Source: JAFASC01 sp034669505 (GTDB lineage Bacteria; Pseudomonadota; Alphaproteobacteria; Rhizobiales; Beijerinckiaceae). Taken from it: a stretch of 64,000 nt of DNA. Where the stretch lies: contig JAXDNJ010000040.1 in NCBI GenBank assembly GCA_034669505.1, forward strand, positions 1 to 64,000, written 5' to 3'. The position numbers and the translations under genes were made by a program. Shown here in pieces: positions 52,824 through 60,015 of this stretch; position 1 is the first letter of the stretch; each line of letters opens with the position of its first letter. The notes below the pieces were generated by a model, which did not search any database, was not told the DNA's origin, and worked only from the letters and a program-made list of their open reading frames with translations.

Positions 52824-53177
52824 GTGTCAAGCGCCACTTACAGCCTTTTTGCGCAAGCCATGGTCGGCCGGCAGCAAATCACCTGCACATATAATCGCCG
52901 GCCGCGCGAACTTTGCCCTGTTATACTCGGGCACAAAAAGGGCGAAGAGATCGCGCTTGCTTACCAGTTCGCCGGCCTGAACACGCAGGGCTCGCCAGTG
53001 ACGGGCGGATGGCGGTGCCTTCGCTTGGCGAACGTGCCCGATCCCAAACCCGGCGAGGGACTCTGGCACGCAGGCTCCAGCCATCGGAGACAGCAGAGCT
53101 GCGTCGACGACGTCGACATCGATGTGAACCCGCGCAGCCCCTACCGTCCGAAGCGCCCGATGAAGTCACGCGCGTGA
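52824..53177 (+). CDS. Small conserved protein of unknown function, first gene of the acyl-ligase operon
   Basis: A 117-aa product starting with GTG behind GGGAGA. The first 80 residues have features of a small beta-barrel: GRQQITCTYNRRPRELCPVI, then IALAYQFAGLNTQGSPVTGG and WRCLRLANV. Similar unnamed short proteins with a C-x-Y-x-x-R-x-R-x-x-C-P start occur in Rhizobiales. The last 35 residues are polar. Its stop overlaps the acyl-CoA synthetase GTG by four nucleotides (GTGA), so it belongs to that operon. Confidence 0.65.
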   Translation: MSSATYSLFAQAMVGRQQITCTYNRRPRELCPVILGHKKGEEIALAYQFAGLNTQGSPVTGGWRCLRLANVPDPKPGEGLWHAGSSHRRQQSCVDDVDIDVNPRSPYRPKRPMKSRA

Positions 53178-54931
53178 ATGAATCGAAACGCCGCAGCCGT
53201 GACGCTTGGATTCGCGCCCTCGAGGCGACCTCGACAACCAAGTCCAATGCGACCCGCCTGCTCGCTGACATTATCGACGAACGCGCGGGTGAACGCGGTG
53301 ACGCGCCGGCGCTTCTATCCGACAAGCAGTCGCTCACGTATTCCGAACTCGCCGAGCAAGCGAACCGCTACAGCCGCTGGGCACTAGCAAATATCACGCA
53401 AGGTGACGTCATTTGTCTGATCATGCCGAACCGGCCGCAATATGTTGCGATCTGGCTGGGGATCACGCGCGTCGGCGGCATTGTTGCACTGATCAACACG
53501 AATTTGGCGGGAGCGTCGCTCGCGCACGCGATTGCCACCGCGTCGCCGAAACACGTGATCGTCGCAGCAGAACTAAATCAGACTTTGAGCGAGGCCCTTC
53601 CTCACCCGAAGCCGTTTCAGATATGGATAGATACAAAATCGGGAAACGAACTCACCCAATATTCCGGCGCGCCGCTCTCTCCCGGGGAGCGGCCGCGCGT
53701 TAGTGTCCGCGACACCGCCCTTCTGATCTACACATCGGGAACAACGGGGCTGCCGAAGGCGGCCAAAGTCACGCATTACCGCATTCTGCAATGGTCTTTC
53801 TGGTTCGCCGGACTCTGCGGCTTGCAAGCGAGCGACCGCATGTACAATTGTCTGCCGATGTATCACAGCGTCGGCGGGATTGTTGCTATCGGTTCCGTGC
53901 TCGTCGCAGGCGGCGCCGTCGTGATTGCCGAAAGCTTCTCTGCAAGCCGATTCTGGACGGACGTCATCCGTTGGGAGTGCACGCTCTTCCAATATGTCGG
54001 GGAACTCTGCCGCTATCTCGTGAACGCACCACCTTCCGCGATCGAACGCGAGCATTACCTGCGTCTTTGCTGCGGCAATGGGCTGCGCGCCGATATCTGG
54101 ACCAGGTTCAAGGAACGCTTCGCGATCCCGCAGATCATCGAATTCTACGCGGCGAGCGAAGGCACGTTTTCCCTGTTCAATATCGAGGGCGAGCCCGGCG
54201 CCATCGGCCATGTACCGGCGTTTCTTGCGCCGCGCTTTCCGGCCGTGATCGTCCGTTACGACACGGAGAATGAGCGGCCGTACCGCGACGTCCTGGGACG
54301 CTGTGTGCAATGCGCTGCGAACGAGATCGGCGAAGCTCTCGGCCGGATCAGCGGCGATGGCGAAAATCCCGAGATGCAATTCGAGGGCTACTCCAACGCG
54401 GCCGAAACCGAACAGAAGATTCTGCGTAATGTGTTCGAACAAGGAGACGCTTGGTACCGAACCGGCGATCTCATGCGCAGGGACGAGCGCGGCTTCATCT
54501 ATTTCGTCGATCGGATCGGCGACACTTTTCGCTGGAAAGGCGAAAACGTGTCCACCTTGGAGGTCGCGGAGGCGCTTTCGTCCTGTCCTGGCGTTCTCGA
54601 CCTTGTCGTCTACGGTGTGTCTGTTCCCGGTGCGGACGGTCGCGCCGGCATGGCTGCCCTGACGGTAGACGACGGCTTCGATCTGCCGACGTTCCGCTCG
54701 CTCGCTCGGGAGCGGCTTCCCGCTTATGCCCGTCCGCTGTTCCTGCGGCTCTGCAAATCGATCGATATGACGGAAACGTTCAAGCCGAAAAAGCAGGTTC
54801 TAGTGAAAGAAGGCTTTGATCCGCAATCCACGACCGATCTGATATATATGGAATATGCGGGCGCGGATGCTTATGTGCGTCTTGATGAGGCAATCTACGC
54901 CAGCATCCAGAGCGGCGCGTTGCGGCTCTGA
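53174..54931 (+). CDS. FATP-type (very-long-chain) acyl-CoA synthetase
   Basis: A 585-aa ANL-superfamily ligase. It has the AMP-binding P-loop YTSGTTGLPKAAKVTH, the FYAASEGTFSLFN motif (A5-like), the A8 region YRTGDLMRRDERGFIYFVDR and FRWKGENVSTLEV (FATP-type). C-terminal MTETFKPKK carries the catalytic Lys. FATP enzymes activate long or very long fatty acids to acyl-CoA and can take part in their uptake. The GTG start overlaps the preceding gene's stop. The downstream ACP gene begins about 110 nt later. Here it may feed an acyl chain to the ACP. Confidence 0.92.
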   Translation: MNESKRRSRDAWIRALEATSTTKSNATRLLADIIDERAGERGDAPALLSDKQSLTYSELAEQANRYSRWALANITQGDVICLIMPNRPQYVAIWLGITRVGGIVALINTNLAGASLAHAIATASPKHVIVAAELNQTLSEALPHPKPFQIWIDTKSGNELTQYSGAPLSPGERPRVSVRDTALLIYTSGTTGLPKAAKVTHYRILQWSFWFAGLCGLQASDRMYNCLPMYHSVGGIVAIGSVLVAGGAVVIAESFSASRFWTDVIRWECTLFQYVGELCRYLVNAPPSAIEREHYLRLCCGNGLRADIWTRFKERFAIPQIIEFYAASEGTFSLFNIEGEPGAIGHVPAFLAPRFPAVIVRYDTENERPYRDVLGRCVQCAANEIGEALGRISGDGENPEMQFEGYSNAAETEQKILRNVFEQGDAWYRTGDLMRRDERGFIYFVDRIGDTFRWKGENVSTLEVAEALSSCPGVLDLVVYGVSVPGADGRAGMAALTVDDGFDLPTFRSLARERLPAYARPLFLRLCKSIDMTETFKPKKQVLVKEGFDPQSTTDLIYMEYAGADAYVRLDEAIYASIQSGALRL

Positions 54932-55040
54932 TCGGTCGCGCTCAGGTCTGCTACGAGCGTGCCGGCCGTTCACCATGATTGGACCGCAACGTTGTGGCCA
55001 ACCTAAGACGGCGATACGCCCATTCTGCAGGAGCCCGCTG

Positions 55041-55286
55041 ATGTCGGTCCGGTCGAGCATCTTAACGGCAATCGAGGAGATCGCAGCGGCGCAGAAGAAG
55101 AATCTTGCGCCGCTGACTGATGATCTTGCGTTGACGAATTCCGGATTGGACTCCCTCTGCTTCGCCCTGCTCGTCGCACGGCTTGAAGACGAGACCGGTC
55201 GCGACCCATTCAGCGAATCCGACGAGGTGAGCTTTCCCATCACACTCGGCGAGTTCATCGCGCTCTATGAACATGCCCCCGCCTGA
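55041..55286 (+). CDS. Acyl carrier protein-like protein
   Basis: An 81-aa carrier protein. The helix-1 start SVRSSILTAIEEIAAAQ is followed by the phosphopantetheine attachment site in TNSGLDSLCFALLVARLED (Ser38). A C-terminal region ending with ITLGEFIALYEHAP completes the fold. AGGAG precedes the ATG. Its end overlaps the following AMP-ligase by 20 nt. It is different from the housekeeping AcpP and probably a dedicated carrier for the ligase beside it. Confidence 0.88.
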   Translation: MSVRSSILTAIEEIAAAQKKNLAPLTDDLALTNSGLDSLCFALLVARLEDETGRDPFSESDEVSFPITLGEFIALYEHAPA

Positions 55287-56658
55287 GGTCACGCTGCGCG
55301 GCATCCTTGCGCAAGCCGGCGACCTCTCCGCGAGCATGCTGCATGGGGCCGGCAGATCGGTTCCGTTAGAGGCGGCCGCGCGCAGCACCGGCTTCGAACG
55401 CCGCGAGGACTTTCGCGATTGTTCGGTCCTGATCGCGGCAGACGATCAACTCACGACGGCGCTCATCCTCATCGAGCTCGATGGGATCGCGCGCCGCGTG
55501 GTCCTCTGTCCGCCGGGACTCACCGAGGAGCACCTCGGCAGCATCATCCGGCAGGCGGAGATCGACACGATCATCTGCGGCAACGATCCCGCTGAATGCT
55601 CAAAGCACGGCACCGCGCGCGTGATCTCTTATGGCGAGCCCAACAGGTCGGCCTCCCTCGCGACAGAACCGGCGCGTGAGACCGAATGGATCCTCACGAC
55701 CTCCGGCACGACTGGTGCGCCGAAACTCGTTACGCATACGCTGCTTGGTCTCGTGGGCGCGATCCGTCCGACACGGGCCGGCGCGCGGCCCGTTGCTTGG
55801 GCAACATTCTATGACATCCGTCGCTACGGCGGCTTGCAGATTTTTCTGCGTGCGATGGTCGACGGGTCTTCCATGATCCTGTCGCATGCGGATGAGCCGC
55901 TCGACACCCATCTGCAGCGGCTTGCGCGATGCAGTGTGACCCATATTTCCGGAACGCCGTCGCATTGGCGCCGCGTCCTCATGTCGCCGAAGCGATCGCT
56001 GATTACTCCCGAATACGTCCGCCTTTCGGGCGAAATCGCCGATCAAGCGCTGCTCAATGCGTTGAAGGAAGCGTTTGCGCCGGCTGGCGTTTCGCACGCC
56101 TATGCTTCGACCGAGGCCGGCGTGGCTTTCAACGTCGTCGATGGCCTGGAGGGCTTCCCGGTGAGCTTCGTATCGCAATCGCGCGGTGCTGATGTCGAGA
56201 TGAAGGTCGTCGACGGATCGCTGCGCATCCGTTCCGATCGCACGGCGCGCGGTTACATCGGAATACCAGACCAGTTTCACGACAGCGACGGCTTTGTCGA
56301 GACGGGCGACATGGTCGAGCAGCGTGGCAGCCGCTACCATTTCGTCGGACGCCGCGGCGGCATCATCAATGTCGGCGGACTGAAGGTCCATCCCGAGCAG
56401 GTCGAATCCATCATCAACACGCACCCGGCGGTGCGCATGTCGCGCGTCAGTGCACGCAAAAGCCCGATCACCGGGGCGCTGGTACAGGCGGAAATCGTGC
56501 TCGATCGCGAAGCCAGTGCCGGCGCGGCGGCTATCGAAGCGGAAATCTCGGCGCTCTGCAGGGCAAAACTACCGCCGCACCAAGTGCCGTCTCGTGTGAC
56601 CATCGTCGACCAACTCGCCGTCACATCGGGCGGGAAATTGGTGCGGCGCAATGGCTAA
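55267..56658 (+). CDS. AMP-dependent acyl ligase (ANL superfamily), shortened N-terminus
   Basis: A 463-aa adenylation enzyme, shorter than most. The first 130 residues are a reduced N-terminal lobe. The P-loop is WILTTSGTTGAPKLVTHT (about residues 145-160), followed by VTHISGTPSHWRRVL, the AYASTEAG motif and TGDMVEQRGSRYHFVGRRGG. Also present are IINVGGLKVHPEQVE and the C-terminal SGGKLVRRNG with catalytic Lys. It probably loads an acyl group on the adjacent ACP. The ATG 55267 overlaps the ACP stop and the stop overlaps the SDR start by 8 nt. Substrate unknown. Confidence 0.9.
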   Translation: MNMPPPEVTLRGILAQAGDLSASMLHGAGRSVPLEAAARSTGFERREDFRDCSVLIAADDQLTTALILIELDGIARRVVLCPPGLTEEHLGSIIRQAEIDTIICGNDPAECSKHGTARVISYGEPNRSASLATEPARETEWILTTSGTTGAPKLVTHTLLGLVGAIRPTRAGARPVAWATFYDIRRYGGLQIFLRAMVDGSSMILSHADEPLDTHLQRLARCSVTHISGTPSHWRRVLMSPKRSLITPEYVRLSGEIADQALLNALKEAFAPAGVSHAYASTEAGVAFNVVDGLEGFPVSFVSQSRGADVEMKVVDGSLRIRSDRTARGYIGIPDQFHDSDGFVETGDMVEQRGSRYHFVGRRGGIINVGGLKVHPEQVESIINTHPAVRMSRVSARKSPITGALVQAEIVLDREASAGAAAIEAEISALCRAKLPPHQVPSRVTIVDQLAVTSGGKLVRRNG

Positions 56659-57373
56659 CGTGATCGTCACGGGCGGCAGCCGCGGCATCGGCTTCGCCAT
56701 CGTCGAGAGATTGGCTGCGGACGGCTACACGATTATCGCAATCGCCAGAAAAGAGACGAAAGAGCTTGCAGCGGCCGTCGAGAACTCCGCGGGCGCCATT
56801 TATTTCGTTCCGTTTGATCTCAGCGAAACAGAGCGAATCCGGGAGCTGGTTCGCGACTTGCGCGAGCGTTTCGGACCGCTCTACGGGCTTATCAACAATG
56901 CGGCGCTCGGAACCGAAGGCGTTCTCGCAACGATGCCCGCATCGAGCATTGAAAAGCTGGTGCGGCTCAACACGATCGCACCGGTCCTGCTGACGAAATA
57001 CGCCGTTCGCAGCATGATGCACGAAGGGGCCGGCCGGATCGTCAACATGTCGTCCATCGTCGCCAGCACCGGCTACCACGGAGTTTCCGTCTATGCCGCG
57101 ACGAAAGCGTCGATGGTCGGTTTCACCAAATCTCTGGCGCGCGAGGTCGGCCGCCTCGGTGTCACCGTGAACGCCGTTGCGCCGGGCTTTGTCGACACGG
57201 AGCTGACCGCTTCGCTCGATAGCGGGCAACGCCAACAAATCGCCCGCCGAAGTGCCTTGCAACGTCTGCCGGAAGCTAGGGACGTTGCTGAAGCGGTCGC
57301 TTTCTTGTTGAGCGACAAGGCTCGCAACATCACCGGCACCGTGCTCACCGTCGACGCCGGCAGCACGGCGTGA
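56651..57373 (+). CDS. Short-chain dehydrogenase/reductase (FabG-like)
   Basis: A 240-aa SDR. It has the NAD(P) motif VTGGSRGIGFAIVERLA (TGxxxGIG), NNAALGTEG, the catalytic Ser (NMSSIVASTGYHG) and YAATKASMVGFTKSLARE (YxxxK), and the C-terminal NAVAPGFVDTELT. It is probably a 3-oxoacyl-ACP reductase-like enzyme acting on the ACP-bound intermediate. It is the final gene of the cluster, convergent with ychF (10 nt). Confidence 0.93.
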   Translation: MANVIVTGGSRGIGFAIVERLAADGYTIIAIARKETKELAAAVENSAGAIYFVPFDLSETERIRELVRDLRERFGPLYGLINNAALGTEGVLATMPASSIEKLVRLNTIAPVLLTKYAVRSMMHEGAGRIVNMSSIVASTGYHGVSVYAATKASMVGFTKSLAREVGRLGVTVNAVAPGFVDTELTASLDSGQRQQIARRSALQRLPEARDVAEAVAFLLSDKARNITGTVLTVDAGSTA

Positions 57374-57382
57374 CGGGACGCC

Positions 57383-58480
57383 TCAGGTCGCGAACCTGAA
57401 ATGCAAGACGTCGCCGTCGGCGACCGCATAATCGCGGCCTTCGAGCCGGAACTTGCCGGCCTCACGCGCGCCCGCCTCGCCCTTCAGCGCGACGTAATCG
57501 TCATAGGCAATCGTCTCGGCGCGAATAAAGCCCTTCTCGAAATCGGTGTGGATCACGCCGGCAGCTTGCGGCGCCTGCGTGCCCTTCTCGACGGTCCAGG
57601 CGCGCGTCTCCTTCGGCCCCGCGGTGAAATATGTAATGAGATGCAAGAGATCGTAGCCGGCGCGGATGACGCGGTTCAACCCGGGTTCCGATAACCCCAC
57701 AGCTTCGAGATATTCCGCCTGCTCGTCTGCCGAGAGCGTCGCGATCTCGCTTTCGATCTGTGCCGAGACGACGACGGCGACGGCGCCCTCTTGTGCCGCC
57801 CGCGCCTGAACCTGCGCGGAATATCCATTGCCTTTCGCGGCAGCGGCTTCCTCCACATTGCAGACGTAAAGCACCGGCTTCGAAGACAATAGCCCAAGCT
57901 GATGGAACGCGCGTCGCTCTTCCGGCGCGACATCTGCCGCGCGAGCAGGATGTCCCTCGCGCAAAAGCTCGAGACACCGGCTCATCAGCGCGAACAGCCC
58001 TTTCGCCTCTTTGTCGCCGCCCTTGGCTTTTTTCTCCATCGCGGCAACACGCTTCTCCAGACTATCGAGGTCTGCCAACATCAGCTCGGTTTCAATCGTC
58101 TCGACATCGCGGATCGGATCGACGCCTCCTTCGACATGCGTCACGTCGCTGTCTTCGAAGCAGCGCACCACATGGGCGATTGCGTCGCATTCGCGGATAT
58201 TGGCGAGGAACTGGTTCCCGAGCCCCTCCCCCTTCGAGGCGCCGCGGACGAGACCGGCAATGTCGACGAAGGTGAGCCGCGTCGGGATGATCTCTTTGGA
58301 GCCGGCGATGCGAGCGAGCGCATCCAGGCGCGGATCTGGGACGGCGACGTCGCCGACATTCGGCTCAATCGTGCAGAACGGATAATTCGCCGCCTGGGCC
58401 GCCGCGGTCTGCGTTAAGGCGTTGAAGAGCGTCGACTTGCCGACATTGGGCAGGCCGACAATACCGCATTTGAAACCCAT
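57383..58480 (-). CDS. ychF: Redox-regulated ATPase YchF (OLA1 family)
   Basis: A 365-aa P-loop NTPase. It contains G1 GLPNVGKSTLFNALT, G3 VDIAGLVRGASKGEGLGNQFL, the NVEEAAAAKGNGYSAQV region with the altered G4 motif that gives ATP preference, and the TGS C-terminal domain (for example GVIHTDFEKGFIRAETI and ARDYAVADGDVLHFRF-like end). The start MGFKCGIVG at 58480 is the family start; the longer frame upstream runs across tRNA-Ser and is not coding. Bacterial YchF binds ribosomes and affects stress sensitivity. Confidence 0.96.
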   Translation of the reverse strand: MGFKCGIVGLPNVGKSTLFNALTQTAAAQAANYPFCTIEPNVGDVAVPDPRLDALARIAGSKEIIPTRLTFVDIAGLVRGASKGEGLGNQFLANIRECDAIAHVVRCFEDSDVTHVEGGVDPIRDVETIETELMLADLDSLEKRVAAMEKKAKGGDKEAKGLFALMSRCLELLREGHPARAADVAPEERRAFHQLGLLSSKPVLYVCNVEEAAAAKGNGYSAQVQARAAQEGAVAVVVSAQIESEIATLSADEQAEYLEAVGLSEPGLNRVIRAGYDLLHLITYFTAGPKETRAWTVEKGTQAPQAAGVIHTDFEKGFIRAETIAYDDYVALKGEAGAREAGKFRLEGRDYAVADGDVLHFRFAT

Positions 58481-58680
58481 GAGGCTTGATGGTCCGGCTG
58501 ATGGCGGGAGCTTCTGTGCGGCCGCCAGGGAAGGTTGGAAAGAAGGAGCGGCTTTCCTGGTTTCGCCAGCCCTGTCAAGCATCAGGGCGCTCGCCTTGCG
58601 CCATAGCGGCCGGTGGTATAGTGGCCCTCGCTTTCCTGCCGCAGACCGTGCCGGGCAAGGGGCGCGGACGAGCGGAACGC

Positions 58681-58770
58681 GGAGGGGTGGCCGAGTGGTT
58701 GAAGGCGCACGCCTGGAAAGTGTGTATACCGGAAACGGTATCGCGGGTTCGAATCCCGCTCCCTCCGCCA
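58681..58770 (+). tRNA. tRNA-Ser (anticodon GGA)
   Basis: The acceptor GGAGGGG pairs with TCCCTCC (one G-U). The anticodon loop CTGGAAA is in stem CACGC/GTGTG. A long variable arm (ATACCGGAAACGGTAT) and T-arm GGGTTCGAATCCC are present; CCA is encoded at 58768-58770. Confidence 0.97.
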
Positions 58771-59059
58771 CTTAGCTTTCGTCAGCCGTGTCTGTTCGTT
58801 CGGCAACTATAGCAAGGCGCGCCGTGGCGCGCTTCACGGATTTTCAGACATACATAGTGCGATCAAGCACTGGTTCTGAGTTGCACATCGACGCGCCTTG
58901 AACTGCGCTGGGAGCGCGCGCCGCAAAATTGACCGTCGATTACCTGGGAAAGACGCCTCATTGCGAGCGGAAGCTGGCCGGAGTTAAGGTGGCGAAGCGC
59001 GACTCGAGCCGGCCCATCTCTGTCGGGTCCTCCGATCTACGTCCGCCCGGAGCCCTCCA

Positions 59060-59953
59060 CTGCTTTACGACCTTCGCCACCTCACGATCTGCTCATACGG
59101 CGCGACCGTCACCTATTCGCGCTGCAACCTGCGTTGCCTGCCGAAAGATGGACCCGGCCAGCGGGTCCTCGAAAGCTCGCTCGAGATCACGCCCGAGGCG
59201 GTCGAATCCTATGAGCGGCGCTGCTTCTTCGGCAATCGGGTGGCGCATGCCCGCATCGAGACGCCGCATCGCGAATTGCGGGCGGAGGCGCGAGGTCGGG
59301 TCGAGGTCGACCGTCCTCGCCCGCCGCAATCCACTCCGGCGTGGGAGCATGTTCGTGACGAAGCGTTCGATGCCGAGAGCCTCGATCCGCAGTCTCCCGC
59401 GCATTTCCTTTATCCAAGCCGTTTCGTTCCGATGTTCGGGCCGGCGATCGACTACGCGCGTGAGAGCTTTTCGCCCGGCCGCCAAGTGCTCGAGGCCGCA
59501 CGCGAACTCATGGGGCGCATCCGGCGCGATTTCCGTTACGACCCGAAGGCGACCGATGTACGCACGCCGCTCGCCAAAGCATTCGAGCAGCGGCGCGGTG
59601 TCTGTCAGGATTTCACCCACATCATGATCGGCGGCCTGCGAGGGCTTGGCCTGTCGGCGGCCTACGTCAGCGGATACATCCGCACGATCCCACCCGAGGG
59701 CAAGCCGCGACTTGAAGGGGCCGATGCGACGCACGCTTGGGTGTCGCTCTGGTGTGGGGGTGAGGCCGGCTTCGTGGATCTCGATCCGACGAACAATCTC
59801 GTCGTCGCCAATGACCACATCATTCTCGCGCATGGGCGCGACTATTCCGACATTTCGCCGATCCACGGGATCGTGCTCGGCGCCGGCGAGCAGGAGGTGG
59901 ACGTCGGCGTGGACGTCGTGCCTGTCGAGGTATGCGCGCTTGCCCCAGGTTGA
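59060..59953 (+). CDS. Transglutaminase-like (COG1305) cysteine protease, probable CTG start
   Basis: A 297-aa protein of the bacterial transglutaminase-like family. The N-terminal domain begins LLYDLRHLTICSYGATVTYS (the expected M-L-Y-D-x-R-H start), then LESSLEITPEAVESYERR and RCFFGNRVAHARIETPHREL. The catalytic triad is in RRGVCQDFTHIMIGG (Cys), DATHAWVSLW (His) and GFVDLDPTNNL (Asp). Only CTG at 59060 is available as a start for the N-terminal domain, with GGAG 7 nt before it. The shorter GTG start at 59240 would remove most of that domain. It converges on an ATP-grasp/alpha-E gene whose operon also contains a transglutaminase-like protein. Confidence 0.85.
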   Translation: MLYDLRHLTICSYGATVTYSRCNLRCLPKDGPGQRVLESSLEITPEAVESYERRCFFGNRVAHARIETPHRELRAEARGRVEVDRPRPPQSTPAWEHVRDEAFDAESLDPQSPAHFLYPSRFVPMFGPAIDYARESFSPGRQVLEAARELMGRIRRDFRYDPKATDVRTPLAKAFEQRRGVCQDFTHIMIGGLRGLGLSAAYVSGYIRTIPPEGKPRLEGADATHAWVSLWCGGEAGFVDLDPTNNLVVANDHIILAHGRDYSDISPIHGIVLGAGEQEVDVGVDVVPVEVCALAPG

Positions 59954-60015
59954 TCGGCGGCTTTGACGACGAGCGTGTCGGAGATGGCGCGGCGCGATAT
60001 TACTCTAACGGTCGG

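Noticed and set aside
58481..58771. N-terminal extension of ychF in the open frame
   Set aside because: It runs across tRNA-Ser(GGA) and the family start MGFKCG lies at 58480.
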